From assembly GCA_022747635.1 (NCBI GenBank), contig JAKTNV010000001.1:42925446-42989445 (forward strand): 64,000 nt of DNA, given 5' to 3'. A program made the translations under genes and the position numbers. Below the pieces are notes generated by a model. The model was given only the letters and a program-made list of their open reading frames with translations. It was not told the origin of the DNA and did not search any database. This stretch comes from Hetaerina americana. Taxonomy: Eukaryota > Arthropoda > Insecta > Odonata > Calopterygidae. This document shows positions 1 through 11,349 of the stretch, piece after piece; position 1 is the stretch's first letter; each line of letters opens with the position of its first letter.

Positions 1-26
1 TTCTCTCGTCTATCTTTCTTATCATC

Positions 27-404
27 TCATCCGTGATCCATAGTTTCCTTGTCCTTTTTCACATTAACGGTTCCTATAGTTACTTTTACGGCTTTTGATA
101 TCCCTTTCTTGATACATACCCATTTTTCTTCGATAGTATTCAGCTTTTTACCATCATCCATGATTTTCTCTACAGCCAGCTGAGACTCCTTCAATTTCAA
201 TCCATTAAATGCTTCTATATTCCATTTCCTAAACATCCGCCCATGTCTTATTTTTCTGAAACGGACGCTACACTTCATAACAACCAAATTATGGTCAGAG
301 TTCGCATCCGCTCCCGGGAAGCTGTGCGAATTCATCACACTGTTTCTGAATCTGTGACTAACCGTAATATAATTTAACTGATACCTTTCTGAGTCACCTG
401 GCAT
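27..404 (-). pseudogene. LINE endonuclease domain, C-terminal half and linker
   Basis: Continues the endonuclease encoded at 465-794 after a frame break. RYQLNYITVSHRFRNSV corresponds to the conserved region before the last catalytic pair, and GADANSDHNLVVM carries the SDHNLV motif with the catalytic Asp-His. The tail EKWVCIKKGISKAV matches the linker toward reverse transcriptase in these LINEs. A stop follows DHG at the left end. No start codon is expected for this internal piece; the displayed methionine is simply the first in frame. Confidence 0.85.
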
Positions 405-464
405 TGTTCATGCATACCTACGTCTTTTGTGCTTTCTAAATCAAGTGTTGGTGATGAAATAACC

Positions 465-794
465 CTATCTCCTACATACCTCAATTGTTTTCTCCCCACG
501 GTCTTTCCTCGTACCTAAACCGTAGTCCCCGACCTCATCACCATCTCCTCCTTCGCCTATTGTCGCATTCCAATCCCCCATTACAATCAAACGTTTCCAT
601 GCAGGAATACACGCAATTATATCTTCTAACTGATCATATATATTATCGACTCCTTCCTCCTCTTGTCTACTCGGTGGCATGTATACCTGAAGAATGACCA
701 AGTATGTCGGTTCTGATTTTACCTTTACAAGTAATATTCTATCCGTTGCTTGTTCTATGCTGACTATGTTTATCCGCACCTCTTTATTCAACAT
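465..794 (-). pseudogene. LINE endonuclease domain, N-terminal half
   Basis: A 109-codon open stretch encodes the central part of an exonuclease-endonuclease-phosphatase fold. Visible motifs are VYMPPS, typical of the strand before the metal site, and VMGDWNATIG about residues 70-80, the GDxN motif that carries catalytic Asp and Asn in this family. In LINEs the domain nicks target DNA to prime reverse transcription. The frame ends soon after GLGTRKDRG and the C-terminal half follows in another frame, so the gene is broken. Family identity is firm; the exact clade (RTE or CR1) is inferred. Confidence 0.85.
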
Positions 795-969
795 TATAAA
801 AAGCCCTCGTTGGTTCTCATTCCCTCTACTTTATATTACTCTATAACAATCACTGCAGTAATCCCCGCCATTCTTCCATCTAACCTCGCATAGACCAATA
901 ATATCTAGATTTACTCTTCCCATATCACGCTTTATATTCTCTAATTTTCTTGTTTTCGCCAGAGTACCA

Positions 970-1400
970 ACATCTCATCACCATCTCCTCCTTCGCATAT
1001 CGTCGCATTCCAATCCCCCATCACTATCAATTTTTTCCCTGCAGGAACACAAACGATTATCTCTTCTAACTCATCCTATATCCTATTGAATTCTTCCTCT
1101 TCATGATTGCTCGGCGGCATGTGTACCTGAACAATGACCTAGCTCGTCGGTTTTGCTTTCACCTCTACTAGCAATATTCTATCCGTGCCTTGTTCTATGT
1201 TGACTTCTCTTCTTCCTATCTCTTTATTTAACACTAATGGAACCCCTAATTAGTTCTCGTCCCCGCCGCTATATATTTTCCTATAACTATCACTACAGTA
1301 ATCCCCGCTATCCTTTCATCTCACATCGCATAAACCTAAAATATCTATATTTCCCATACACAGTCTATATCTATATTTTTTCTATATTTTCCATCATTAT
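970..1400 (-). repeat. Diverged tandem second copy of the LINE endonuclease start
   Basis: The segment 970-1400 aligns throughout with 530-960: shared words include CATCACCATCTCCTCCTTCG, TCTATCCGT and AGTAATCCCCGC. Differences are spread evenly, so the duplication is old, or two related copies lie end to end. The second unit reads on (1400-1650) into the 5' leader, while the first unit reads on leftward into the rest of the endonuclease. Confidence 0.8.
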
Positions 1401-1675
1401 GTTCTTGGGAATTATAATTTAGGTGGTTTCCTGTTGCCTTCCTCAATAGTGTTCTTAACACCATCACTCAATAGCCGCATCACTGAGGAACAGATGCTGT
1501 GTGGACTACCTTTCGTCTGGCTCCTAACCTTCGACCTATCTGGCATGTGTGACCCTGCCAGGAGCAATTATCATCACTCCCGCCAGCATAGCTCTAGGAG
1601 TCATCGGAACGCATAAGCCCTTCCACCACATCAAGGTTTAAGTCAATGGGAGGGATAAATTTGTATGTGTGTATA

Positions 1676-1682
1676 TATATAC

Positions 1683-1723
<41 letters not shown>

Positions 1724-1789
1724 CAAATATATTATATATATATATCTTATGCATACACACATATATTACATATAAATATATACATATAT

Positions 1790-1830
<41 letters not shown>
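1676..1830. repeat. (TA)n microsatellite
   Basis: Two long TA tracts with occasional CA/TG interruptions. The right edge touches the 3' end of a minus-strand Penelope-like element at 1831. Open frames read through it (isoleucine-tyrosine runs) are artefacts. Confidence 0.95.
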
Positions 1831-1833
<3 letters not shown>

Positions 1834-2800
1834 CGGCACAATAGAACACAAAATAAAACAGACAACATGTAAAAGGACAATCACATTGTAGATTATTTAA
1901 TTCGACCTACTCCTAGGCCTTCAGATCAGACTGGAAGTTTTACGAGAGAAACATGGAGGTCGAAAGGAAAAGGGGGGAAGGTGCAGGGAATCCTGGGAGA
2001 GGATTTAAACATGGCGGTTAAGGGTGGGAATTTTGAAAGATCGGAAAGATAGTAATTTGGGGATTGGCGAGTTCTCATCTCCATATTGGTGGCTGAATGA
2101 GGTAGGGATTCTGGAATGGTTAGGGAGAAACACATGTCGAATGAAAGGTTGTGGGAATTTGCGTGTGAAGGGATAGGAAGAGAAGAGGGTGAGGAGAAAA
2201 TACAGGAGTAGTGGTGATTTTTCATTCTAATGGATAAGGGGTAATACATTCCCCTATTAAAAATTACGCGCATTGTTTGCAACACAAAGGATAGATAATG
2301 TTTTTCGATGGGCTATCGCGTGGAAACGAGGTAATGGGGCAATGAGGGGATATGGGGAGAGGGGAGCAGATCCCATAAGCATATATATTTTACATCGGGA
2401 GCAGCTGCAAGTAGGGGAAATATGAAGATATTTGTCAGGAGGGGCGCCAAAGGGTTGCTGGATCTCAGAAGATTTTTGAGATTGGCGGGTCGTCTGTGAG
2501 CGATAGAGGGGCATTAAGGCAGTAAGAATGAGGTCGCGTTATTTTCGTGTAAAATAGGAAACAGTTCTTTAAGAAAGGTTTTCAGCCTGCAGGATCCGGG
2601 GAAATAGGTGGTGCTAAATTCGAATTCTGGGTCAGATGTCGGGTTGTTTTTCTGTGGTATGTGTGGTTGGGTGGAGCGATGGATTTTATTTTTTAGGAGC
2701 TTTTCTGGATAACCGCGTTTGTGGAGTGCATGGTGTAGATTGTGGAGGTATTTGTTGAGAGTGGCTGTGGTGTTTCAAATCCGGTGTCCACGGAGAGAGA
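1831..2800 (-). mobile_element. Penelope-like element (PLE), 3' portion, minus strand
   Basis: Minus-strand translation across frames gives the order expected at the end of a Penelope protein. First comes an RT-thumb segment, with LHKRGYPEKLL around 2720-2750 and FSTTYFPGSCRLKT around 2580-2640. Then comes a cysteine-bearing linker, CSCSRCK (2385-2411), and then a decayed GIY-YIG endonuclease region (about 2285-1926). The 3' UTR ends with the word ATTGTGCCG right at the (TA)n tract. PLEs encode reverse transcriptase fused to a GIY-YIG nuclease. Several stops and frame changes show that this copy is dead. The RT core lies upstream and is missing. Confidence 0.8.
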
Positions 2801-2949
2801 GAGAGTTGGAAATCGAGTGTTTGGTATGTGAGGGATGACCGCTTTAATGGTGCAGGTATTTCTGATGGTTAGTTGCTCTCATATGTACTGAAGTGGTAAA
2901 TTTGTTATTGTGAAGTAATACATCTGTGTCAAGAAAGATGATTGTGGAG

Positions 2950-3022
2950 TTCGAAATGTGTGTGCGTGTGCATGTGTGCGTATGTGTGTGTATGTGTGTA
3001 TGTGTGTGTGTGTGTGTGTGTC
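2950..3022. repeat. (GT)n-rich microsatellite
   Basis: Alternating TG with interruptions, purest at 2998-3021. Confidence 0.9.
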
Positions 3023-3144
3023 GAGCGAAACATCACGGGTGACGTCCGTACACACCGATCGACTACGATATTTTACGATACGATACTTTAAGATATTGGA
3101 TGGTTGAATGGTTATTCTGCTATTCTGGCATGAGTCGTATCGAA

Positions 3145-3210
3145 AAAATTAAACCATTAAAATCGGTACAGCCGTTCCTGAGTTATAAATGGCGCAACTA
3201 ACACAGTTTA
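3145..3210. repeat. Interspersed repeat motif, copy 1 (LINE-3'-end-like)
   Basis: The word ATTAAAATCG-TACAGCCGTTC-TGA-TTATAAATG recurs at about 3600-3655 with a few changes. Similar words (AATCGGT-CAGCCGTTC-GAGTTAT) are common at the 3' ends of RTE-type retroposons in arthropods. That family link is from general knowledge and is only an inference here. Confidence 0.6.
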
Positions 3211-3279
3211 CGACTTTCTTTTATATACATAGATATATAATTACATATATACATGTGTACACACACAGCCATGTGTTTG

Positions 3280-3405
3280 TGTATATATATACATATATAT
3301 ATTTATATATATATATACATATATATATGTATATATGTGTGTATATATATACATACATACTTATATTTATATATATATGTGTAAACCATAAACACAGCAA
3401 TCAAT
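3280..3405. repeat. (TA)n tract ending in a SINE-D 3' tip
   Basis: TA-rich tract to about 3381, then AAACCATAAACACAG-AATCAA (3383-3405). The same word starts SINE-D at 14191, also directly after a (TA)n tract. The rest of the SINE is absent. Confidence 0.7.
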
Positions 3406-3436
3406 TTTATTTATTCTAGCGCCTGATAACAAAACT

Positions 3437-3470
3437 AAAAATGTTGCACATCAGAAGGTGCAACATTTTT
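3437..3470. other. Perfect 13-bp hairpin
   Basis: AAAAATGTTGCAC (3437-3449), loop ATCAGAAG, and its exact reverse complement (3458-3470). It could be a small foldback remnant. Nothing shows transcription. Confidence 0.7.
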
Positions 3471-3599
3471 TGAAGAGAATAAACCCGTAAGTATAAATAT
3501 ATTGAATAAAGTAAATGTCTTTCGGATAAGCCATTGCAATACTTAATTTTGTAGTTTTATTGATCTAGTTTTCTTATATTATTATAACAAATCAAGTAT

Positions 3600-3655
3600 G
3601 ATTAAAATCGATACAGCCGTTCTTGAATTATAAATGATGTAACTAAACTGTTCAT
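3600..3655. repeat. Interspersed repeat motif, copy 2
   Basis: Second copy of the motif at 3145-3210, same orientation, about 450 bp downstream. The DNA between the two copies is not duplicated, so this is two dispersed remnants and not a tandem repeat. Confidence 0.6.
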
Positions 3656-3699
3656 TGACTGTTAGGCGGTACGAAGTTCGCCTGGTAAGCTAAAATATT

Positions 3700-6600
3700 T
3701 ATATAAGAAAAAAAAGCTGTGGCAATAATCTTTAAGCTTAAATATGTATAATGTAAACTCTAGCAGTGTCAAATTCACACAGACTGAAAACCTTGATGCC
3801 GTGATGCTGAATGCATTTCGGTGCTAAATGCAGAGAAGTTGAGACAATTATTAATTTTTGATTCGTGAAAATTCGACAATATTTTTAACAACTTAAAAAA
3901 AACATCAATAGCCATATATGCCAATGCGTTTGTTGTTTATGACGTTCATAACTAAAAAAAGGTACAAACCATAATTTCGTCATTTGAACAATCTGAAGAT
4001 AATGTATTATTTCGTTTTTAGTACATTTATTTCGACAAAAATGCCCTAACTATGATTACATATGAATCCTTAGTAAGATATATCATCGATCCAATGTAAA
4101 TTATGCCATGCGAAAAAAAACCTTTAAGTATCGTAAATTAAATTGAGAGAATGAGATGCCACTTTTTATTCACCTTTTTGTAGATTTTGATTAACATTTT
4201 ATGTCTAAAACAAACCTGTAAATGTTAACAAGTTTGTTAGTTTTGTTCACTCATTGTCATATCCTATGTGACCGTGAATCGAACGCCTTTATCTCAAAAT
4301 GTTTTGTATGGTTACAACAACATTTAATTTTATTCCAATCTCTGAGCAAAATTTAAGCATTTTTCATCACGTCGAATAATAAAAGGGCAATATTAGTAGT
4401 GATGAGATGAATAATATGTAAGTTACCATACCATATGGAATACCATTCCATAAAAACAAAATGAATGTTAATATTCTATATTGCCAATCTCTAAGTACTT
4501 TTCAAATTTATTAACCCTTTGCTGGCCTTTTTGCTAGCAAAAATGGATTTAACGGAACTAAACGTGGAATTTAAAATCTTTTGAAGGTAATATGACCAAT
4601 AATTGAGCCACGCGGTCTCAAAATCAATCCAGTGGAGTGAAGGTCAACGGTGTGAAAGTTAAGATTAAATAAATATAATTCATGAGAAAACAGAGATACG
4701 AAAAAGGGTGAAATAAGTATCAATTTCACCCACTACCAAAAGGAGTAAGAAAATAAGTCACCAATAAAGATTAAGGGAGACTGTTAAAACTTGTCATATT
4801 ACCAGTATAGTATTAAAAGCAAATTTCATCATTAACTTTTTCGGATCGATAGGTCAAAAGATTAATGACTAGCCGGAAACCCCAAAGTTCGGATCACGCC
4901 AAAGCAAAGGCTGCATCTATGTTTGTGATTTCCAATGCTGACAAAATAAAGGCAGGTGATAATATGAGCTATTTATTTCAAAACTCTAGGAGAAACAATT
5001 AGAGAAAAAGTTAGAGAAATCGTAAAAAAGATTTGCGAAACTTTTCAAAATTGTCACGATAAGAAAGAGGCTATTAGAGAAGTTAGAAGGGATCCCTAAA
5101 TGCCATAAAGAGAGGAAACAGGACGAGGGCTCAGTAAAAGAAACACAAAAGATTTGAGTTCATTACTGATACCGAGGAAGTTAGTATGGAAACAGATGCC
5201 ATATCACTAAATTAGATGAATCAATCAAAATAATTTAAATATTGGCAGAGTTAATCACACATTCTTTCTTCGTATAATTCACTCATCAATAATCTTAAAC
5301 AGTACAAGTTGAAATATTCCATATGTGTAACAAGTTTTGTGAAGGGACATATCTCCTTTAGTATCGTTAATTTACCAAATAACAGCTAACGAAGCCAAGA
5401 TACCTAGCGTCGGAGCCGCGAACGATCAGCAAACAGACCTCACAAAGTTGTAATAAAGAATTTTCGACCACCAGGTCCCTTCTCAACTTCATCCCAATTC
5501 CATCCAAATTTCTTGTAAACTTAAAATGTCATCACCATGAGATGTTAAAGACCCGCAACTCTTCAAGAATAACAATCATCTCTTAATTGGGGGCAAAGGC
5601 ACTAACCGCTAGGGATGCTTAATTCAAAGAGACCTTTCTTTAGGAGAGGTTTGTAATTAATAGTACCAATTTGGGTAGTTTTCGTCGGATGGAAGAATCA
5701 CCTAAAAATATAAATGTCACGTCTATCTCCTCGTACAAAAGACACGTTTCATCAAAATGTTTCTTTTCTATTTGCATAATCAGTCTCTACAGATAAAACC
5801 GCGTAGATTTTAAATGGATTCAAAGAAAGATATATGAAAATTTGTCCTCAACTAGGAACGCCCTTAACTTAGCTCCGAACTGAAAGTTGAAGCAATTCAT
5901 CAAATCTTAAATGGTTTTGGGAGAGAAAGAAAGAGAGAGAGGTGGAGTTATAGAGGATAATAAAGGGAGAAAGCGGAAGAGGGAAAGAAGGGACGGGGGG
6001 TAGGAAGGGAGTATGCGGGAGAACAGACTTTTCTGCACATAACCCTGTCCACCACGCTATCTCATAGCTCCATCTTCCTGAGATATATGGAGTAGGAAGA
6101 GAGCCAGCGCAGTAATAATTGCGGCCGTGGCCATATTTAAAACGTAAGGGATTATGTGATAAGAGTCATGAGATGGTTTTCTCGCAAGCTTGTTTTGGGA
6201 GGCCGGAAAAGGAAATACTTTTTTCGATAATCATCCTTAGGCCGCGAGAAAGGTGGCGAAAAATAGCAATTCCGTCAAACAAAACGCAACGTTTTAAATA
6301 TCTCTAAGCTCAAATTAATTCAAAGAAAATGAACTTTGGCATTCTTCGTCATATTTGTAAACACGCACGGCCAATATAAGTCCAATTTAGTCTCGTACAC
6401 CACCAGAAACATTCTTAATAAGGTTATTTTATCCATAATAGAAGGTAAACATAAATCAACTACGCCTTAATTTTTTCAGATGCTATCGGCATAATTGGGG
6501 TTTCGTTCAGCGGGAAATCATGCAAATTTTAATTGAGTTTTCTAACGAGAGAAGATAAATTGTAAGCCCAGGTCCCAATCATCGCAGCATTTAACGTGAC

Positions 6601-8050
6601 AGGGATATAATTACAGGTACTTCAGACGCATGGAATTAGAGATATTTAAATCATCATGCCGTTATTTCGTTACCGTTTTCCACCACCATTGATTTACAAA
6701 TTATCAAAGCAAATGGACTCCTTCGAGGCATGTTTACACACTTAATTAAATGAATATTTAGTAATGTTTCACCGACACTCTAAGCTATATTACTAGTTCT
6801 GAAATATAGTTGTTCATGGAAATATAATGTTCTGCCTAATCATTTTTAGGGTGAAAATGTAGGGATATGATTTATAACTTTAATGATTTGGACATATCAC
6901 CCTAAAGTTTACCATTCATACAAAATTATCGCAGCTGATTAGTGATAATATATATGATAAAGAATGACAATATTGGAGAAAAACTAAACAAAATTTGAAT
7001 GACTACCATTTCATAAACCTTTTTATCCCCACATGGAACAGAAAAAACAACAATGAAAAGTACTTGGTTACACTATGCACAAAACTTTCAACATTAATTA
7101 ACTATTAAGGATCCCTTCGCCAATTTTAGACGAAATGTATAATTCCAAAAACATATATGGACTTATGATGCAAAGTTAATATCCTTTAGCTTTGATATTT
7201 TACTCATCCGACTAAAACCAAACGAGAAAATGGCGTTTCGCATTTCCATCGAGTGCCAATCTGTGTGAATCCATGTATCAGATGAGAGAAATAACCGTTA
7301 ATAAGTCAGCAGGTTGGTGGTCCATGAAGTTAGGGATTCAAACATCACTCAGAAAAAATGTGTTTATTTATAAAATTTTCAAAATTTAAATGCATCTTGG
7401 GAGTCACTTTAATAATGCTATATATGTTTATCGTGTCTCACGCTATACAGGTACCTACTGCTGCAAAACAAAATTAATGTTTTAAATAAATAAATAATTC
7501 TAATATTACCCGAGTATATAGATCAGTATGATAAATGCCATTATTTTTAATTATGAATCACATTATAGTGAAGTTATTTAGTGTATCATCAAACGTAACA
7601 GACGACGTAAAATTGTAATTTTTCATCAAAGTTGACTGCGTTGCAATGAGACTAAATATTCCAAACTGTTTTATTTGCACCCGCATTGATTGGGAACTAG
7701 TTTTTCAACAGATAATTTTGCCCCATCATTGAAATTATATTTAATTCTTTAATAAATAACGTTACATCCATCACAACCCAGACTTTGGCCTTCTATTCTC
7801 AAGTCTAAAGTAAACCTTAACTTAATTAAAAATTAACGAAATTGCCCGAAAAAACCAGCAGGGAACACATTTGTGGTTTGTGTCCAAATAGTTATTTTCC
7901 AGTAAATGGTCGAAACACTTCACCGAGTTACGAAGCAGAGTTCTCACGCAGCAGGAAGTACTGTTAAGTGCAGCCTGAAAAGGGAATACCGATATGATAA
8001 CTGCAAAAATAAACTGGGGGGCCTAATACTGCCATAATTAGCACACTCCA
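3700..8050. other. AT-rich region without recognisable gene
   Basis: No open frame longer than about 60 codons that resembles a protein. A short open stretch of about 30 codons near 4990-5095 (REKVREIVKKICETF) reads like a coding remnant but I do not recognise it. A 16-base perfect palindrome, TTTTTGCTAGCAAAAA, lies near 4527. Otherwise only homopolymer-rich DNA. Confidence 0.6.
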
Positions 8051-8740
8051 TCAATAGACGCCGAGAGATTCCACTCCGCGAGCTCCTTTCTGGGACACAG
8101 CGATGCACTTGCTCGGTGCATCAGACCAAGCTAGAATTAGCGGCGAGCTAGCTGCCAAATTTATTCCCGTGAAGCGGAGACCGAACTCCATTTGGGCACC
8201 CCGGCACCCTTCGCGCTTCGCCACCGCCCTCGCCTTGCGAAAAGGGGTCTAAAATAGTGTCTGTATGCCCTTCTCGCCAAGTGCTCTTCCTGTCGCCAAT
8301 CGCAAAGACAAACTTCATTGGCACTTGCAAAGACATCGTGCTCGTGTGCACGGAGAGGAAGTGATGGAAGTAGTTACGATTAAGAAGAGGCAGGACTTAA
8401 ATTTCAACTGAATGCATTATCTTCTCCTCTTCACCCACTTCCGATAGAGACAGGCAAAAACTACGCCCATTATAATTAAATCTAAATATTTTACGAGGAA
8501 ATGCGTAATTTTTACTACGGGAAAAATATGGGAATAACTGTGTCACAAATTGGGAGAAATTAATTCCGGTTGTAACCACGTGGCCGGGTAGCGGAAGTTC
8601 AGCAACAGCTTACTTCGTGGCCCCTCCCCATCCTCTCTCAACTCCCGCCGCCCCTTGCCATACGTCATCTGATTTTTCGACAGCTTCGAGCTTGGGAGGG
8701 CTTCAGCGTGGCTTTGGGTTTAATCCCAGGCTCTCTCCAA
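8050..8740. other. GC-richer island, no gene recognised
   Basis: Base composition rises clearly above the flanks (for example CGCGAGCTCC near 8077, CCCGTGAAGCGG near 8166, pyrimidine-rich 8617-8690). Open frames of about 60-67 codons on both strands show no domain. It may be a decayed repeat or a regulatory or exon-bearing island; the sequence does not decide. Confidence 0.4.
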
Positions 8741-8744
8741 CTTC

Positions 8745-9398
8745 CTCTCCGAGTTATGTGATTGAAACACAAACATATCGACGTCTCGGCACCAGAGTTT
8801 TGCAATGAAACTGGAGAGCTCTTGTATTGCAAGAAGTAAATTTTGGAATAATGGCTTGCACCCTTTTTAAAACTTTAATGTCTATCCAATATTTCGATTG
8901 AATTACAAAATAACAGCGCTGAACATCTAAAATGTATATCACTTAGATACAAACTGGAAGTTTTACATTGGTTTAATTGCTCTCGCGTCTAATTGGTCGT
9001 GTGCATCAATACAAGGAAATTTGGAAATGTTTTCAAAAAAATACTAAAGAATCAATTTTGCATCTAAATTCATGATAACATAAGGTTTACTATCTCCTGG
9101 TAATATTTTCTTAACGGAAATATCATTTAAAATATTTACATATAGCTACAGGAGTGTCATTAGCATTCTTTGCAAACGTGAGTCGTAAAAGAATTTCTTT
9201 TCAAAAACGATTCCAAATCTGCATGAGCTTCCAACACATATTTCAAATCAATAAAGCTAAGGTTTCGTTTAAGTGGGCATTGAAAGTCTTCTAGAAAAAT
9301 TCTGAACCCAATAAAATAATCAAATAACCCACAATGTGAATATGGAGGTAAATTTTTGAAATACAAGCAATTCGATTCCACATTAGCTATCTCTATTT
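8745..9398. other. AT-rich spacer, nothing recognised
   Basis: Open frames of 62 and 87 codons on the minus strand have no recognisable motif and are probably chance. Confidence 0.5.
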
Positions 9399-10500
9399 CT
9401 ATATAAGAGAGGTTGACACTCAACTCTCTGATACCTCATCCTACCGGCAAATACTCAAAGAGCTTAATCCCGCACTTCAGGAGGAACTCATTGAATTTCT
9501 CACTTTCAACGGGCCCAATGAAGGTCTATCTCCTTCAGACATGGCCTTCCTCTCCCCTTTCCACCCACGTACCCCTCATTTTTATATCCGTCCGAAGATC
9601 TATAAGCCTTGCAATCCCGATCGTCCGATTTTATCCTCCCGTAACTCCCCAACGGAAAGAATAATTGCATTTGTAGACGACTACCTGTAGCCAATAGTCC
9701 TCTCCCTACCGTCATTAACTAAATATTCATACCATTTACTGGAGAGGCTAAAATCAACCTCCCTCCCTCTAGATACCGAGATTACCATGGTCATCATTGT
9801 GTCATATCCCTTTATATATCCATTCGCCACTCAGAAGGTCTCCAATACTACCTCTCCCAACGTCCTTAGCCACACAGCCAATACTAGATTTCTCCCTAGC
9901 CTTTCCGGCTCCATCCTAGCCCGTAATTCCTTCTCCTCAAACAATAAATTCTACTTGCAGATCTAGGGTTGTGCGATGGGCAGCAGGCCCTTCCTATGCA
10001 AACCTCTTTCTTGGGCTCGCAGAGAAAAAATATATTGTGGCTATATAAAACCTATATTGTGGCTCAGATATATCGATGATATTTTTTCCTGGTCACATGG
10101 TACTGATTCACTGAAAGTGTTCATTTCTGCTCTCCGTGCTTTGTCCTCTGTCTCCTTCAATTCTACCGTTTCTTCCTCCCAAATCAACATTCCTATATGC
10201 AATCGTATCATCAATAGACAAAATATTCTATACTTCTGTACATATAAAACCGAACAACTAACAAAAATACTTACATTATAACAGTTGCCAACCAGAGCAC
10301 ACCAAACACTCCATTCCTCTTCATTCCTGTGTCCTCTTTCCATAAGACGACACAGAATCTGCAATCACCGCGACCTTCTTGATAAATTCCTCTCAAATCT
10401 ACACCATTCCCACCTCCAACGAGGTTATCCTGAATCCCTCTTAAATAAAAGAATACGAATTGTTTATTTGGGAGTTGTGTCTATCCAAGACCAGCCTTAA
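9399..10500 (+). mobile_element. Penelope-like element reverse transcriptase relic
   Basis: Translation across frames gives Penelope RT blocks in the right order. PHFYIRPKIYKP (near 9570-9610) matches the first finger motif (xPKIHKP in intact elements). RPILSSRNSPTERI follows. Near 9960, FYLQI-GCAMGS matches the QxxGxAMG region. RYIDDIF has its YIDD catalytic box at 10069-10080. Then come a segment equivalent to SFLD and, near 10330-10445, RICNHRDLLDKFL...RGYPESLLNK of the thumb. Stops and frameshifts interrupt it and the GIY-YIG part is missing. A small direct duplication (TATATTGTGGCT, 10030-10063) precedes the YIDD box. Cellular role: retrotransposition; this copy is inactive. Confidence 0.85.
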
Positions 10501-10752
10501 CCGGTGGACTACTAAAAAATTAAAATATATGTACACATACATACATTCATATTGATGCATTTATATACATATATGTATGTATAGACACATTTAAACACGA
10601 AAAGCCGCCCATTGGAGAACATATATTCATTCACAAGGAAATAGATATGAGGAAAAGGAGTAGAAAAAGATTTAAAAAACGAGCACAGATATGGTGGGGA
10701 AGGTGAAATCAAGCAGATCCCAAGCGAAAAAATGGTTCCTTGACCGAGATTT
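10500..10752 (-). mobile_element. SINE-A relic without tRNA head, minus strand
   Basis: From about 10583 to 10752 the minus strand matches the SINE-A body seen at 11129-11348 (words such as GGAAAAGG, GGTGGGGAAGG, CCTTGACCG), with many substitutions. The tRNA-like head is absent. A TA/CA-rich tract lies at its 3' side (10520-10580). Confidence 0.7.
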
Positions 10753-10759
10753 TTTAGCG

Positions 10760-10935
10760 CTGCGACTTTTTAGTGATATGGACGATTCCACCTTCCTACC
10801 ATTCCTGTTTTGGCCTAGTGAATATGTTCCTATCCCTTTTCCATAAATCTATATCCCTTTGAATGAATACATGTCCGCCATTTGGAGGGTTTTCGTGCAT
10901 GAATGTGTCTGTGTGTTTGTGCGTAAGCGTGCGTG
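10760..10935 (+). mobile_element. SINE-A relic without head, plus strand, facing the previous one
   Basis: Matches the SINE-A body and tail in plus orientation (TTCCTATCCCTTTTCC near 10828-10843, GCCATTTGGAGGGTTTTCGTG near the 3' end). Together with 10583-10752 it forms a head-to-head pair around a spacer of roughly 20-30 bp. Both lack the tRNA-like head. Confidence 0.7.
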
Positions 10936-11027
10936 GGTGTATATATTTATATTTGTACATGTAGTATACCCTACATACAAATATATACGAATACGTGTTC
11001 TATTGTACCGTCCCAATTTTATACAAA

Positions 11028-11052
11028 AAAAAAATATATATATATATATATT

Positions 11053-11128
<76 letters not shown>
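11028..11128. repeat. (TA)n-(CA)n-(TA)n compound microsatellite
   Basis: TA tract, a pure CA tract at 11052-11078, then a TA tract to 11126. It abuts the 3' end of the SINE-A copy at 11129. Confidence 0.95.
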
Positions 11129-11133
<5 letters not shown>

Positions 11134-11348
11134 TCAAACACGAAATCCCGCCAAACGGCGAATAAATACTCATATATACAGAAACAGATATAAGGAAAAG
11201 GGATAGGAACACATATAAAGGACGAACACAATAGAGGTGGGGAAGGCGGAACCGAACGGATCACAAGAGTAAAAATATTTCCTCAACCGGGACTTGAACA
11301 CCGGATCTTTCCACTTGCCGGGCGGATGCCCTTAACCACTTGAGCTAT
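11129..11348 (-). mobile_element. SINE-A, full copy with tRNA-like head, minus strand
   Basis: On the minus strand the element starts near 11348 with a tRNA-like head. TAGCTCAAGTGGTTAAGGGC fits an RNA polymerase III A box, and GTGTTCAAGTCCCGG (about 11285-11302) fits a B box. Between them an anticodon-arm-like stem (TCCGC/GTGGA around a 7-base loop) can be drawn. A non-tRNA body and a tail CGCCGTTTGGCGGGATTTCG follow, then (TA)n. This is the layout of a tRNA-derived SINE, which depends on a partner LINE for movement. It encodes no protein. Family name and partner are unknown. Confidence 0.8.
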
Positions 11349-11349
11349 G

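Larger units (their letters stand above)
1..1650 (-). mobile_element. RTE/CR1-like LINE fragment, 5' region plus endonuclease, minus strand
   Basis: Read on the minus strand, the element runs from a 5' leader (about 1650 to 1427) into an apurinic-type endonuclease (794 to 27) and continues past the left edge of the window. The leader shares long stretches with the copy at 25.97-26.24 kb, including the words TGGTGTGGAC-like and GGAAGGCAAC-GGAAACCACC. Reverse transcriptase should lie to the left, outside the window. The reading frame is broken several times, so this is an inactive fossil. The endonuclease sequence resembles the craniofacial-development-protein-2-like LINE proteins that are abundant in arthropods; that assignment rests on recognising the protein pattern, not on a search. 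Confidence 0.85.

Noticed and set aside
1646..1891. CRISPR-like or satellite array in the TA-rich block
   Set aside because: Simple dinucleotide repeat without spacers; eukaryotic context.
11281..11348. tRNA gene in the tRNA-like head of SINE-A
   Set aside because: No acceptor stem, the T stem does not close properly, U33 is replaced by C, and the same head recurs fused to an identical body at 13985; it is a SINE.
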